Under the pieces are notes generated by a model. It was not told the DNA's origin. It worked only from the letters and a program-made list of their open reading frames with translations, and made no database searches. The position numbers and the translations under genes were made by a program. Of a stretch of 64,000 bases of DNA, positions 25,250-35,260 are shown one piece after another; position 1 is the stretch's first letter, and each line of letters starts with the position of its first letter. The stretch covers positions 4,380,001 through 4,444,000 of the forward strand of contig NZ_CP095074.1 of the NCBI RefSeq assembly GCF_022919835.1. The letters run 5' to 3'. The stretch comes from Halobacillus shinanisalinarum. GTDB lineage: Bacteria > Bacillota > Bacilli > Bacillales > Halobacillaceae.

Positions 25250-25400
25250 AGTAAAGCCAGGTGCTTGGGTACAGTCAATTATCTCCGTGGTCCCACATTA
25301 CATGGTCGTTAAGCGATGGCACAGGCGTGCTGCGTCGAACTTTCTAGGAATCTTCTTCAATCCATTACCTGTCATATGCTTATCGTGCCTATCAGGGTTT
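25250..25400. repeat. Degenerate copy of the TCTAGCTGC-type intergenic repeat
   Basis: TCCGTGGTCCCACA, GTCGAACTTTC and TGCTTATCGTGCC are arranged as in the better copy at 45826-46010 (TCCGTGGCCCCACA, GTCGAACTTCC, TGCTTATGCGTTTC). It lies next to the 3' end of the hemolysin-III gene. Confidence 0.55.
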
Positions 25401-25410
25401 AGTCTTTTTC

Positions 25411-26046
25411 TTAGATAATATAGAAAAACACTGTGAAGAAGTGGAGGATGGATCCGCTGAGAACAAGCAAATGCCAAACCATATGGTGGTAAGTGAAGGC
25501 TCTCCATACATAAAATATGGCACCTAAAGAATATAAAATTCCACCGAAAACCAAAAAGATGATGCCTGCCGTTTGCATTTCCATTGTTAGAGGTTCCCAG
25601 GCAAAAACGATCAACCACCCCATAAGAACGTAAAAAACTGTTGATAATACAACGAATCTTTTCACGAAAAAGATTTTAAAGATGATCCCAAAAATCGCAA
25701 TTCCCCAGACAATTCCGAACAACGTCCACCCAAGTGTACCTCGTAATGGGACAAGCAGAAGGGGGGTATAAGTTCCTGCTATAAATAAGTAAATAGCTGA
25801 GTGGTCAAAGATTTCGAACAGATCTTTACATCTACCCGGCGGGAAACTATGGACAAGTGTCGAGGAGACATATAAAGCGAGCATCGTAACTCCATAGATT
25901 GTTACAGAAACAATCTCCCACGCATTTCCACTTAAGCTTGCAAATACAATTAATAAAACGAGCATAGCCACACTCAGTATCGCCCCAACCCCATGGGTAA
26001 CCGCATTAGCAATCTCTTCACGTTTTGAAAAAGTGTGTGTCTCCAT
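25411..26046 (-). CDS. Hemolysin III family membrane protein (TrhA/YplQ-like)
   Basis: The 211-residue protein has seven hydrophobic segments and the PAQR/hemolysin III motifs: EEIANAVTHGVGAI near 10, VSSTLVHSFP near 62, FDHSAIYLFIAGTYTP near 85, and the C-terminal HHMVWHLLVLSGSILHFF with His ligands for zinc. In B. subtilis YplQ belongs to this family and is implicated in membrane homeostasis. No strong ribosome binding site precedes ATG 26046, yet no other start suits the family length. A MITE-like element lies immediately upstream. Confidence 0.92.
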   Translation of the reverse strand: METHTFSKREEIANAVTHGVGAILSVAMLVLLIVFASLSGNAWEIVSVTIYGVTMLALYVSSTLVHSFPPGRCKDLFEIFDHSAIYLFIAGTYTPLLLVPLRGTLGWTLFGIVWGIAIFGIIFKIFFVKRFVVLSTVFYVLMGWLIVFAWEPLTMEMQTAGIIFLVFGGILYSLGAIFYVWRAFTYHHMVWHLLVLSGSILHFFTVFFYII

Positions 26047-26083
26047 AAACTTATTCAGTCCTAACTCTGATCATTTCTTTTAG

Positions 26084-26293
26084 TGTGTGTTCAAAAAGTT
26101 GCCGAATGAGAACGTCGACAAAGATCGTTACCTCCTGTGACAACCTCGAGACGAGCGCGTTCCTTGTGTGTCGCAAAAAGTTCGAGGCGCGAACGTTTTG
26201 AGGGCCACAGCGTATGCCTTTCCTACGTGAGGACCAGAAAAAATGAGCAACGAAGAAATTCGCCGTTGACCATTTGGTGACTTTTTGAACATC
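26084..26293. mobile_element. MITE-like inverted-repeat element, copy 1
   Basis: The ends TGTTCAAAAAGT and ACTTTTTGAACA are perfect 12 bp inverted repeats. The 9 bases TTCTTTTAG occur directly on both sides (26075-26083 and 26294-26302), as expected of a target-site duplication. Interior blocks such as GGCCACAGCGTATGCCTTTC and GAAATTCGCCGTT recur in the copies at 44781 and 62200. There is no transposase inside. Confidence 0.75.
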
Positions 26294-26510
26294 TTCTTTT
26301 AGTATAAGTGTTCTAGTTCAGTTTATAAAGCAAATCATGTTATTGGGTTATCCTTGAATCGATTAGGGGTATTATATGGCTGAAGCAGTATGTTGATGAA
26401 TGTCGAAAATTGCGATTCGTTTGCGGTGTGAATCTATGTTAAACTAATTTTAGATGTGTGTCAGCGTTTCCTTTTTGCTCCTTCAATTGTTTGATTAGAG
26501 AGGAGTGTTG

Positions 26511-26980
26511 ATGATGGTAAGTGTACAGAGTAAAAAACTTGAAATCCCGCTGGTTGAAGAATTAATGATTCCAGCAGAAAAAGTAGCCCATGTACAAATT
26601 GGAAATCCCTTAGATCATGCTTTACTGGTATTAGTCAAAAGCGGTTACTCTGCCGTGCCCGTCGTAGACCCAATGTATAAATTTCAGGGGTTATAAGCAA
26701 AACAATCATTCTTGAAGAGACTCTTGGGATGGAACAATTTGAATTGAATCGATTAAATGATATGTCAGTAGGTGAAGTTGTCGACACGGATGTTCCTTGT
26801 TTGAAGCGAACTCATACAATGATTGATGCGTTACATAAACTCATCGATCATCCATTTATTTGTGTCACCAACGACAATGATGAATTTGATGGGATTGTAA
26901 CAAGAAGGACCATTTTAAAACAGTTTAGCAAACACTATCATGAAACATTGAAGCGAGTAAACGAAACGACAGAAATATAG
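26511..26980 (+). pseudogene. ykuL: CBS-domain protein YkuL, frameshifted
   Basis: From ATG 26511/26514 (AGAGAGGAG just upstream) the frame gives the first CBS motif (VKSGYSAVPVVDP) and stops at 26696. Adding one G to the G4 run in TTCAGGGGTTATAAG continues it as FQGVISKTIILEETLGM, followed by a second CBS motif (HPFICVTNDNDEFDGIVTRR) to 26980. The full protein of about 155 residues matches YkuL. Either the gene is inactivated or the homopolymer was miscounted. The second half alone could be started at 26729, but has no ribosome binding site. In B. subtilis ykuL also lies upstream of ykuQ. Confidence 0.85.
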
Positions 26981-27017
26981 GATGAAGGATGGCGCCTCTT
27001 GCAGGCGTCTTCTCTTT

Positions 27018-27042
27018 GTAGAGGTTGTTCAAAAAGTCACTT
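27018..27042. repeat. Solo end of the MITE-like element
   Basis: GAGGTTGTTCAAAAAGTCAC is the terminal sequence of the element seen at 26084, 44781 and 62200, without the rest. It ends just before the ribosome binding site of the MFS gene. Confidence 0.55.
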
Positions 27043-27061
27043 GTAATAAGGGTGATAGCTT

Positions 27062-28552
27062 ATGGAATCAGTTCAGAAACCTTATAAAAAGCAAAAACGC
27101 GGGCTTGTTTTAGCATCGATTATGCTTGCTATGTTTTTGTCAGCTATCGAAGCGACAATTGTATCTACTGCTATGCCCAGCATTGTGGCTGATTTAGGTG
27201 GGTTTAGTCTTTATAGCTGGGTGTTTTCCGCCTATTTATTAACCAACGCCGCTACGGTTCTGTTGTTTGGCAGACTGGCTGATATTGTTGGCCGCAAACC
27301 AATTTTCTTAATTGGAATCATTTTATTTCTGGCCGGTTCTACTTTGGCCGCTTTGTCGCAAACGATGTTATTTTTAATTGCAGCACGATTAATTCAGGGA
27401 CTTGGCGCTGGTGCGTTAATGCCGATTGCAACAACGATTGTTGGTGATATTTATACAAAAGAAGAACGTGCTAAAATTCAAGGCTATTTGTCGAGTGTGT
27501 GGGGGATCTCAGCTGTCTCAGGCCCGCTCTTAGGTGGTTTCTTTGTTGATGTATTAAGTTGGCCTTATGTATTCTGGATGAATATTCCCCTGGGGCTACT
27601 CGCGATCATAGGAATTGTTCTATTTTTTAAAGAAGAGGGCTCTAAAGAGAAACAAGCCGTTGATTTAAAAGGTTCTCTGTTAGTCATGCTTGCTGTCAGT
27701 TTATTTATGTTTATTTTAGTTGAAGGCGGCGTCGGTGTATCCTGGATATCATGGGAAATGGCAATACTGATCAGCTTAACCTTATTCAGTTTTGTCACCT
27801 TCTTGGTGCATGAACGAGGTGCCGCTTCCCCGATGATGCCTTTCCAAATATGGCGGATACGGTCGATTAAATATGCTAATTTAACTTCTTTAACGTCAGG
27901 TATGATCTTAATCGGGGTATCGAGTTATTTACCAACTTTCGTTCAAGGGGTGATGGAAAGATCGGCAACGGTTGCTGGTTTTACTTTAACGACGATGTCA
28001 ATAGGCTGGCCAATTGCTTCTACACTGGCAGGGAGACTTATATTAACCATTGGATTTAGGACGACTTCTATTCTCGGTGGGGTGTCATTAATCATGGGTG
28101 GAGGCATATTTACATTGTTATCACCTGAACGCGGTCCTGTCTTCGCTGCGATTGGGTCGTTATTCATCGGTATTGGTATGGGGCTTTCCACTACATCGTT
28201 TATTGTATCAATTCAAAATGCTGTGAACTGGGAGATGCGTGGAATAGCCACAGCTACTAATATGTTTATGAGGACACTAGGAAGCGCCGTGGGAGCGGCC
28301 CTTTTAGGTGGATTGCTGAACAATAGAATACAAGCAGCCCTTACTGAATCAGGGTTAGATCATAAGTTTTCCGTTGATTCTACTAATTTGCTATTAAATG
28401 AAGAGGGAAGAACACAGTTGGGGGAACAGGCTCTTCATGTACTTAAGGAGGGGCTGACATCTGGCCTGCAGTTCGTTTATATCGGATTGCTGATCCTTGC
28501 AATCATAAGCTTATTCCTTATTTTACGATTACCTAGAGGAAAACAAACGTAA
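27062..28552 (+). CDS. MFS multidrug transporter, DHA2 (14-TM) group
   Basis: The 496-residue protein has about 14 membrane helices. Motif A reads [12 protein letters not shown] near 71. [18 protein letters not shown] near 112 is the DHA2 form of motif B, and GPLLGGFF near 157 is motif C of antiporters. Such proton-drug antiporters export lipophilic toxins. ATG 27062 follows AAGGGTGA. It lies between ykuL and dapH; B. subtilis has other genes in this interval, so it is an insertion. Substrates are not predictable. Confidence 0.9.
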   Translation: MESVQKPYKKQKRGLVLASIMLAMFLSAIEATIVSTAMPSIVADLGGFSLYSWVFSAYLLTNAATVLLFGRLADIVGRKPIFLIGIILFLAGSTLAALSQTMLFLIAARLIQGLGAGALMPIATTIVGDIYTKEERAKIQGYLSSVWGISAVSGPLLGGFFVDVLSWPYVFWMNIPLGLLAIIGIVLFFKEEGSKEKQAVDLKGSLLVMLAVSLFMFILVEGGVGVSWISWEMAILISLTLFSFVTFLVHERGAASPMMPFQIWRIRSIKYANLTSLTSGMILIGVSSYLPTFVQGVMERSATVAGFTLTTMSIGWPIASTLAGRLILTIGFRTTSILGGVSLIMGGGIFTLLSPERGPVFAAIGSLFIGIGMGLSTTSFIVSIQNAVNWEMRGIATATNMFMRTLGSAVGAALLGGLLNNRIQAALTESGLDHKFSVDSTNLLLNEEGRTQLGEQALHVLKEGLTSGLQFVYIGLLILAIISLFLILRLPRGKQT

Positions 28553-28626
28553 AATTCTTGTCACGGGTAAGGTGCTTTGATAAAGTAAAGGGTGAGATAC
28601 GCGACTACGTTTTGAGGAGGATACAT

Positions 28627-29346
28627 ATGAAACAAATGGATGCCAATGAGATTATCTCATTTATTTCAAATAGTGAAAAATCCACACCTGTTAAAGTATA
28701 TGTAAAAGGGAAGGGTCTTTCTGACATTGACTTTGGTCAGGATGTAAAGGACTTTATTACGGGAGAGTCGGGCGTTCTTTTCGGAGAGTGGAAGGTAATT
28801 GAACCTCTTCTTGAAAAGTACAGCACACAAATTGAAGACTATGTGCTTGAAAGCGATCGCCGAAATTCAGCGATTCCGCTGCTGGATACAAAGAAGGTTA
28901 ATGCTCGTATTGAGCCCGGTGCAGTTATCCGCGACCAGGTAGAAATCGGTGACGGGGCGATTATTATGATTGGTGCTTCCATCAACATTGGTTCTGTTGT
29001 TGGTGAAGGTACAATGATCGATATGAACGTTGTCCTAGGTGGACGAGCAACGGTAGGAAAAGATTGTCATATCGGTGCTGGGGCCGTGTTAGCTGGTGTG
29101 ATTGAACCACCTTCTGCAAAGCCTGTTGTTATTGAGGATGAAGTAGTCATCGGCGCGAATGCAGTGGTACTTGAAGGGGTAACAGTCGGAAAAGGTTCTG
29201 TTGTTGCTGCAGGTGCAATCGTAACAGAAGACGTGCCATCAAACACGGTTGTGGCTGGAACGCCAGCTAAAGTCATTAAAAAAATCGATGATCAAACAAA
29301 ATCTAAGACAGAGATTAAGAAAGAACTCAGAAAACTAGATAATTAA
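28627..29346 (+). CDS. dapH: Tetrahydrodipicolinate N-acetyltransferase DapH
   Basis: DapH acetylates tetrahydrodipicolinate with acetyl-CoA in the acetylase branch of diaminopimelate and lysine synthesis. The 239-residue protein has an N-terminal domain ([20 protein letters not shown]) and a left-handed beta-helix of hexapeptide repeats from about 90 to 215 ([37 protein letters not shown]). ATG 28627 follows GAGGAGG. dapL follows after a terminator. The aminotransferase patA is also in the window. The order ykuQ-ykuR-ykuS-ykuT-ykuU-ykuV is preserved. Confidence 0.95.
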   Translation: MKQMDANEIISFISNSEKSTPVKVYVKGKGLSDIDFGQDVKDFITGESGVLFGEWKVIEPLLEKYSTQIEDYVLESDRRNSAIPLLDTKKVNARIEPGAVIRDQVEIGDGAIIMIGASINIGSVVGEGTMIDMNVVLGGRATVGKDCHIGAGAVLAGVIEPPSAKPVVIEDEVVIGANAVVLEGVTVGKGSVVAAGAIVTEDVPSNTVVAGTPAKVIKKIDDQTKSKTEIKKELRKLDN

Positions 29347-29352
29347 TTTCTT

Positions 29353-29385
29353 AAGACCTTGCTTATCGATAGCAAGGTCTTTCTT
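29353..29385 (+). terminator. Hairpin between dapH and dapL
   Basis: AAGACCTTGCT pairs perfectly with AGCAAGGTCTT, then TTCTT. It could reduce read-through into dapL. Confidence 0.75.
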
Positions 29386-29405
29386 ATCAATAGGAGGAAG
29401 GAATT

Positions 29406-30524
29406 ATGTTGGAAGAAAAAGAACTGATTCACATACGCAGGGATCTACACCGCATTCCGGAGCTTGGATTTGAGGAGTATAAAACTCATACCTATTTATT
29501 AGAATTTATAAAAGAATTGCCACAGGATCATTTAACTGTGGAAACGTGGAAGACTGGTATATTTGTAAAGGTGGAAGGTAGAGCGCCAAAGAAAACGATA
29601 GGGTACCGGGCAGATATTGATGGACTTCCATTAACCGAAGCTACCGGCTATGAGTATGCTTCTACTCACGAAGGCAAAATGCACGCGTGCGGACATGATT
29701 TTCATATGACGATAGCTCTTGCTGCCTTAGAATCCTTGGCCAATGAACCTGCGAGCAATCACGTAGTATTTATTTTTCAACCAGCTGAAGAAGGGCCTGG
29801 CGGTGCTGAGCCGATGCTTCGTTCTGAGACAATGAAGCGTTTTAAGCCAGATTGTATTTTTGCCCTCCATATTGCTCCAGAGCTTCCTGCTGGTGTTGTC
29901 TCTTCAAGAGCGGGCTTGCTTTTTGCTAATACAAGTGAACTGTTTATTGATTTAACAGGGAAAGGCGGACATGCTGCCTACCCGCATCTAACGAAAGATA
30001 TGGTCGTTGCGGCAAGTTTCCTCGTGACACAACTTCAACAAGTTGTTGCAAGAAGAGTGGATCCGCTCGATAGTGCTGTGATTACAGTTGGAAAAATCAC
30101 CGGCGGCACGGTACAAAATATTGTTGCTGAACAAGCAAGACTTGAGGGGACAATTCGCACGATGTCACCTGAAGCTATGGATCGAGTGAAAGCTGAAATA
30201 GAGAAAATCGTTGAAGGCATTGAGGTAGCACACGATTGTAGCGCAAAGATTGATTATGGCTCAAACTATTATCAAGTAAACAATCATGCTGACTATGTAC
30301 AGAAGTTTGCTAAGCTGACCAGGGACTTAAATGTTACCTATCAGGAAGCGGATGCAGCGATGACGGGAGAAGATTTTGGTTACATGTTAAAAGAAATTCC
30401 AGGTTTTATGTTTTGGCTCGGTGTCGATTCACAATCGGTGCTTCACACTTCACGTTTATCGCCAAAGGAAGAAGCGCTGTCTATCGGCGCAAAACTCGTA
30501 GCGAAAGGTCTGCATGAACTCTAA
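29406..30524 (+). CDS. dapL: N-acetyldiaminopimelate deacetylase (YkuR)
   Basis: This M20-family metallo-amidohydrolase of 372 residues removes the acetyl group from N-acetyl-LL-diaminopimelate. Metal-binding residues sit in [10 protein letters not shown] near 95 and [13 protein letters not shown] near 130. [10 protein letters not shown] near 185 belongs to the dimerisation lid, and TGEDFGYML near 320 holds the last metal ligand. ATG 29406 follows GGAGG. It directly follows dapH as in B. subtilis. With PatA, three acetylase-pathway steps are encoded in this window. Confidence 0.93.
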   Translation: MLEEKELIHIRRDLHRIPELGFEEYKTHTYLLEFIKELPQDHLTVETWKTGIFVKVEGRAPKKTIGYRADIDGLPLTEATGYEYASTHEGKMHACGHDFHMTIALAALESLANEPASNHVVFIFQPAEEGPGGAEPMLRSETMKRFKPDCIFALHIAPELPAGVVSSRAGLLFANTSELFIDLTGKGGHAAYPHLTKDMVVAASFLVTQLQQVVARRVDPLDSAVITVGKITGGTVQNIVAEQARLEGTIRTMSPEAMDRVKAEIEKIVEGIEVAHDCSAKIDYGSNYYQVNNHADYVQKFAKLTRDLNVTYQEADAAMTGEDFGYMLKEIPGFMFWLGVDSQSVLHTSRLSPKEEALSIGAKLVAKGLHEL

Positions 30525-30592
30525 TTTATATGCATACTTGAGGATTTTCTGGCAATAATAACCACGTGATTCTTATATGAGGAGGACTTCAC

Positions 30593-30835
30593 GTGAAAAA
30601 AGTAGCGATTGAGGAAAATTTGAGCGATATTCGTTCAGCCCTTCAACAAAAAGGGTATGATCTTGTCACATTACAAAACAACGAGGATGCACAAGACTGT
30701 GACTGCTGTGTCATTTCTGGACAGGATCGTGATGTAATGGGGATGCAGGATGCAGTTACAAATGGTGTAGTTGTCAATGCTCACGGTAGGACAGCAGATG
30801 AAGTTTGCCAGGAAGTGGATAATTGCTTTTCTTGA
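30593..30835 (+). CDS. ykuS: UPF0180 protein YkuS
   Basis: The 80-residue protein has MKKVAIEENLSDIRSALQQK, CDCCVISGQDRDVMGMQD and a C-terminal Cys, the UPF0180 pattern. GTG 30593 follows AGGAGG. It is the third gene of the ykuQRS order. No function is known for the family. It has four cysteines, including CDCC, which might bind a metal or react with oxidants; that is inference. Confidence 0.9.
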   Translation: MKKVAIEENLSDIRSALQQKGYDLVTLQNNEDAQDCDCCVISGQDRDVMGMQDAVTNGVVVNAHGRTADEVCQEVDNCFS

Positions 30836-30909
30836 TTCATTAGAGGGCGCAGACCCTCTATACATAGGAGAATGAAGGAAGGTAGATTTATTGGCGTTTC
30901 CAAGTATAA

Positions 30910-30949
30910 ATAAAAATCCCGGACTGTTTATACAATCCGGGATTTTTAT
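30910..30949. terminator. Bidirectional terminator between ykuS and ykuT
   Basis: ATAAAAATCCCGGA pairs with TCCGGGATTTTTAT over a 12-base loop. Confidence 0.85.
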
Positions 30950-31795
30950 TTAATTTGCTTTTTGTTTATCAACGTTCACTTGATGCGGATATGGTATGTC
31001 GATGCCTGCTCCATCCAGCGCTTCTTTAATCGCTTTTCTCATGTCACGTTCGACACCCCACTGTTCCATGTTCGCTGTCTTGCCGAGCACTCGGATGACG
31101 ATATCAGAAGTTCCAATGCTTTGTACTCCAAGAACGCTTGGTCCCTCTTTAAAGCGAGGGTCCTCAGCGAAATCCTCAGCTACTTTCGTAAGAACCTCCA
31201 ACGCTTCATCCATGTTGTCCTCATAACCAATACCAATATCGACGAGTGCGCGCATATTCCCTCGTGAATGGTTACTCACACCAGCGATATTACGATTTGG
31301 TATATAGTGAAGTGTTCCATCAAATCCTCTAAGTTTAGTTGTGCGGATCCCTACTTCTTCCACAATGCCATCATAACCTGCGGCTGTCACATAATCGTCC
31401 ACTTCAATTTGACGCTCAAGTAAAATGAAAAATCCGGTTACGATATCTGAGACTAATCCTTGTGCACCAAATCCAATTGCAAGGCCTAAAATACCTGCTC
31501 CAGCAAGAAGTGGTCCAATATTAATGTTGATGGCGCTTAATAACATAACGATTAAGACAAATAGCAATGCGTAGCCAAATAGATTTACAGAAATTTTCTC
31601 AAGGGTTTTCGTACGTGGTTCAGTGAGCTTACGCTGCTTACCCATCCGGTTAATAGCAACACTAATTGCCTTTTTCCCAAGTGGACTAAGGATCGCGAAT
31701 GCTATTAAAATAATGAGTATTTTCAATCCGCCTGTGATTAACGACTCGACAACCACAGAAGGATTGAATTCAAATCCTTCTTCGAACAAATTCAT
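30950..31795 (-). CDS. ykuT: MscS-family mechanosensitive channel YkuT
   Basis: The 281-residue protein has three N-terminal helices (LITGGLKILIILIAFAILSP near 20, LFGYALLFVLIVMLLSA near 75), then the Gly/Ala-rich pore helix GPLLAGAGILGLAIGFGAQG near 100-120 typical of MscS TM3, and a cytoplasmic beta domain. It opens under membrane tension on hypo-osmotic shock. ATG 31795 follows AAGGAGTC; a longer frame to 31903 has no ribosome binding site. It is convergent with ykuS and divergent from ykuU. Confidence 0.93.
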   Translation of the reverse strand: MNLFEEGFEFNPSVVVESLITGGLKILIILIAFAILSPLGKKAISVAINRMGKQRKLTEPRTKTLEKISVNLFGYALLFVLIVMLLSAININIGPLLAGAGILGLAIGFGAQGLVSDIVTGFFILLERQIEVDDYVTAAGYDGIVEEVGIRTTKLRGFDGTLHYIPNRNIAGVSNHSRGNMRALVDIGIGYEDNMDEALEVLTKVAEDFAEDPRFKEGPSVLGVQSIGTSDIVIRVLGKTANMEQWGVERDMRKAIKEALDGAGIDIPYPHQVNVDKQKAN

Positions 31796-32022
31796 AAATT
31801 GACTCCTTTCCTTCCATTCATGTTCCCCATTATAATATCTGAAAGTACTAAGACTTTTCAATGATTTACTGTTATTTTGAAGAACATTGCCGAAATGTAA
31901 CAAGCATATTAGTTTACTTTCCTCAACGAATCATGTTTAATGAGAATCGATGTGGTCCATATTATTAGTACATGTAGATTTCAAGAGAATTTAAACTAGT
32001 TTACATTCATTATTAGTTAAGA

Positions 32023-32051
32023 TTGACTCTAATAGACTAACTCGTTATACT
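32023..32051 (+). promoter_or_regulatory. Promoter of ykuU
   Basis: TTGACT (32023-32028) and TATACT (32046-32051) have a spacer of 17 bp, 68 bp before the start codon. No convincing PerR box is seen. Confidence 0.7.
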
Positions 32052-32118
32052 ATATTATGTGCTTAAAAGCATGAAGCATAACAAAACAATGATATAAAAT
32101 ATTTGGAGGGATTTTCAA

Positions 32119-32661
32119 ATGGCAGAACGCATGGTAGCAAAACAAGCACCTCGCTTCGAAATGGATGCAGTGCTTCCAAACAAAGAATTTGGTAAAGTTT
32201 CACTTGAAGAAAATATGAAGAACGATAAATGGACAGTGCTTTTCTTTTATCCAATGGATTTCACTTTCGTGTGCCCAACTGAAATTACTTCTCTATCAGA
32301 TCGTTTCGACGAATTCGAAGATCTTGATGCAGAGGTAGTTGGTGTTTCCACAGATACGATCCATACGCACTTGGCATGGATCAATACTTCTCGTGATGAC
32401 AATGGCCTTGGTGATCTTGAGTATTCCTTGGCTGCTGATACAAACCACCAAGTTGCTAAAGATTATGGTGTTCTAATTGAAGAAGAAGGTGTTGCCCTGC
32501 GCGGTCTATTCATCATCAGCCCTGAAGGGGAACTTCAGTATCAAGTAGTGAATCATAATAATATCGGCCGTGACGTAGAAGAAACACTTCGCGTCCTTCA
32601 AGCGCTGCAAACTGGCGGACTTTGCCCAGCAAACTGGAAGCCAGGTCAAGAAACTCTTTAA
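32119..32661 (+). CDS. ykuU: 2-Cys peroxiredoxin YkuU
   Basis: This AhpC/Prx1-type peroxidase of 180 residues has the peroxidatic Cys52 in FTFVCPTEI and the resolving Cys169 in GGLCPANW. It reduces H2O2 and organic peroxides, using thioredoxin-like donors. ATG 32119 follows TTGGAGGG. A thiol-disulfide oxidoreductase (ykuV) follows after a terminator, as in B. subtilis, and may be its reductant. Confidence 0.95.
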   Translation: MAERMVAKQAPRFEMDAVLPNKEFGKVSLEENMKNDKWTVLFFYPMDFTFVCPTEITSLSDRFDEFEDLDAEVVGVSTDTIHTHLAWINTSRDDNGLGDLEYSLAADTNHQVAKDYGVLIEEEGVALRGLFIISPEGELQYQVVNHNNIGRDVEETLRVLQALQTGGLCPANWKPGQETL

Positions 32662-32679
32662 GTTGTAAATGGAACAATG

Positions 32680-32709
32680 AAGGTCTAACCGTAGTGTTAG
32701 ACCTTTTTT
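32680..32709 (+). terminator. Hairpin between ykuU and ykuV
   Basis: AAGGTCTAAC pairs with GTTAGACCTT, followed by TTTTTT. Confidence 0.85.
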
Positions 32710-32744
32710 CCATAAAAATGTTGATATCAAGGAGGAATTATCAA

Positions 32745-33197
32745 ATGCGTTTAAGAACACCAATGCCAGAGCTTCCTGAAGCTACACAATGGTTAAACAG
32801 TGATGCTTTAACGAAAGAAAACTTAACTGGCGATAAACCGACACTTATTCACTTTTGGTCTGTGAGCTGCGGACTTTGTAAAGAAGCTATGCCAAGTGTG
32901 AATGAGTTTAGAGATGAATATAGTGATGATCTAAATGTCGTTGCTGTTCACATGCCACGTTCAGAGAAAGACTTAGACCTTGAACAAATTAAAGAAGTGG
33001 CTGAAGAGCATGGGATTACGCAACCTATTTATGTAGATAACAAGCACGCACTAACAGATGCTTTTGAAAATGAATACGTACCAGCTTATTACGTGTTTGA
33101 TGAAGAGGGCAATCTACGGCACTTCCAAGCAGGCGGAGGCGGCATGAAAATGCTTCGTAAACGTGTGAACCGCGTGCTGGGCGTTAATCAAAAATAA
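32745..33197 (+). CDS. ykuV: Thiol-disulfide oxidoreductase YkuV
   Basis: The 150-residue thioredoxin-fold protein has CGLC (Cys42, Cys45) at the helix start, cis-Pro in EYVPAYYVF near 108, and VVAVHMPRSEKDL in the TlpA-like insertion. In B. subtilis YkuV is a cytoplasmic, reduced thiol-disulfide exchanger. No signal peptide is seen, in agreement. ATG 32745 follows AAGGAGG; a frame reading from 32622 runs through the terminator and is rejected. Confidence 0.93.
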   Translation: MRLRTPMPELPEATQWLNSDALTKENLTGDKPTLIHFWSVSCGLCKEAMPSVNEFRDEYSDDLNVVAVHMPRSEKDLDLEQIKEVAEEHGITQPIYVDNKHALTDAFENEYVPAYYVFDEEGNLRHFQAGGGGMKMLRKRVNRVLGVNQK

Positions 33198-33208
33198 CAG
33201 ACATAAAG

Positions 33209-33248
33209 AGCAATTCCTTTAGTAAAATAGGGGAGTTGCTTTTTTTTT
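33209..33248 (+). terminator. Terminator after ykuV
   Basis: AGCAATTCC pairs with GGAGTTGCT (one G-T pair), then nine T. Confidence 0.75.
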
Positions 33249-33476
33249 GCGTTTCATTGTCCATACATCAGAAGGGTGGATCTGTTATGGAGATTCGGTG
33301 TTGGATAGGAGATTCCGAACTTAGTCGTTGGAGAAAAAATTATTTAACTCGTCTACAGATACCTTCTATTACTCTAAAAAATAGGAAATTTTGAAAAAGT
33401 TAGTCAAATAGGTGGAAATTTATTTCGTTTCCCGATATATTATTAATTACGTGAAAAATAAAGGGAGGGAGACACT

Positions 33477-35234
33477 ATGGAGACGTTTAAAAAACTGAAG
33501 CAATTTTATTGGCCATTCAAGTCCTTCTTTATTTGGTCACTATTTGCACTGCTTTTTGTCACAGGAATTACCGTTATTTATCCGATCGTGCTCCAAATCA
33601 CTATTGATGAAGTAGTAAGAGGTGAAAGGTACAACTTGATTCCTTATATTAGCACTGCCTTTATATTGCTTATGCTAGTCAAAGGAGTGGCTACATACTT
33701 TCACCAGTACCTTGGTGATTACTTTGGGATAAGATCCGTGTACACACTGAGAGATGGCCTCTATAAAAAGTTACAAAGGCTGCCGTTTAAGTATTATGAC
33801 AATGCGAAGACGGGTGACATCATGTCACGACTGACTGCTGATGTAGAAGGATTTCGCTTCTTTTTATCTGTAGGATTTTCAGAACTTATTCGAATTGTTT
33901 TACTGATCGTAATTAGTCTTAGTGTCATGTTTTATTATTCTATTCCATTAGCCCTCGTTACGATGGCTGCGATGCCTTTCTTAGCCATTGTCGTTTATCG
34001 GTTCGATAAGCAGGTCCATCCCGCTTTTCGTAAAATCAGAAAGTCATTTGGTAAGCTAAACACTCGTGTCCAGGAAAATATAAGCGGGATGAATACTGTG
34101 AAATCGCTTTCTAGAGAGGATTTCGAAGTTGGACGTTTCTTAAATCGTAGTGAGGATTATAAGAAGACATACATTAATACGTCAAATATATGGTCACGAT
34201 ATTTCCCTTTAATGGAGTTTATCGGAAATGTGAGTGTCGTTGCCTTACTCGCTTATGGTGGTTATCTTGTCATGAATGGTTCCCTGCAATTAGGTGAGTT
34301 GGTTGCCTTCTTCAGCCTTGTTTGGTACATCTTAGGTCCTTTAATGAACTTTGGCTTTGTCATTAATTTATTTTCTCAATCAAAGGCTTCAGGAGAACGC
34401 CTGCTTGAAATTTTAGAAGCCCATGAAGATATTAGTGAAAAAGAAAATCCTATTGTTCTGGATCGACTTGCAGGGCATGTAACTTTTGATAATGTGACGC
34501 TTACCTATATAGAGGATGACGATTCGGCTTTAAAAAATATTAACTTTGATGCTCCTCCAGGTAAAACGATCGGTCTCATTGGGGCGACGGGTTCTGGGAA
34601 AACAAGTATTACCCAGTTGATTACTCGTTTCTATGAGCCTGAGAAGGGCCAAGTCCTTATAGATGGAAATCCTGTAGCCGACTATGGACTGAAAACGTTA
34701 CGTAAAAATATTGGCTTTGTGCTTCAGGAATCCTTTTTATTCTCAACTTCTATTAAAGAAAATATCTCGTATGGGAATCCTGATGCGACGATAGAAGATG
34801 TAGTATCTGCTGCAAAAAGAGCACAGGCTCATGACTTTATTATGGATATGCCTGAGGGATATGACACGTTGCTTGGTGAGCGGGGCATGGGCTTATCCGG
34901 CGGCCAGAAGCAGCGGATTGCCATTGCTCGAGCGATTTTAATTGACCCGGCTATTCTAGTTCTCGATGATGCAACGTCAGCGGTAGATATGGAAACTGAA
35001 TTTAAGATACAAAAGGCGTTGCAAGAAGTGATGGCAGGTCGAACAACATTTATTATCGCTCATCGGATTTCTTCCCTTAAACATGCAGATGAAATTCTTG
35101 TGCTTGAAGATGGAGCGGTTAAAGAACGCGGTATCCACGATGACCTTTTAGAAAATGGCGGACCGTACCAACGTATCTATGATATTCAATATCAAGATAA
35201 GGAAAAAATATTAAAGTCCTCAAAAATTTCTTGA
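33477..35234 (+). CDS. yknU: ABC exporter half-transporter, YknU type
   Basis: The 585-residue protein has six membrane helices (1-300) fused to an ATPase domain: Walker A GATGSGKT near 369, Q-loop VLQESFLFS, signature LSGGQ near 472, Walker B ILVLDDATSAVD, and switch His in AHRISS. The length of 585 is exactly that of B. subtilis YknU as I recall. The Walker B is followed by Asp (DDAT), not Glu, so this site is likely the degenerate one of a heterodimer; the partner at 35261 has DEAT. In B. subtilis YknU-YknV is next to the yknWXYZ toxin exporter. ATG 33477 follows GGGAGGGAG. Confidence 0.88.
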   Translation: METFKKLKQFYWPFKSFFIWSLFALLFVTGITVIYPIVLQITIDEVVRGERYNLIPYISTAFILLMLVKGVATYFHQYLGDYFGIRSVYTLRDGLYKKLQRLPFKYYDNAKTGDIMSRLTADVEGFRFFLSVGFSELIRIVLLIVISLSVMFYYSIPLALVTMAAMPFLAIVVYRFDKQVHPAFRKIRKSFGKLNTRVQENISGMNTVKSLSREDFEVGRFLNRSEDYKKTYINTSNIWSRYFPLMEFIGNVSVVALLAYGGYLVMNGSLQLGELVAFFSLVWYILGPLMNFGFVINLFSQSKASGERLLEILEAHEDISEKENPIVLDRLAGHVTFDNVTLTYIEDDDSALKNINFDAPPGKTIGLIGATGSGKTSITQLITRFYEPEKGQVLIDGNPVADYGLKTLRKNIGFVLQESFLFSTSIKENISYGNPDATIEDVVSAAKRAQAHDFIMDMPEGYDTLLGERGMGLSGGQKQRIAIARAILIDPAILVLDDATSAVDMETEFKIQKALQEVMAGRTTFIIAHRISSLKHADEILVLEDGAVKERGIHDDLLENGGPYQRIYDIQYQDKEKILKSSKIS

Positions 35235-35260
35235 AATTATTCGAAAAAGGGGGAGAACAG

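Noticed and set aside
32045..32059. PerR box at the ykuU promoter
   Set aside because: TTATACTATATTATG fits the first half of TTATAATnATTATAA but fails in the second half.
33287..33394. 35-codon ORF after the ykuV terminator
   Set aside because: A weak AGGGTGG site is present, but no family, promoter or conserved layout is visible.
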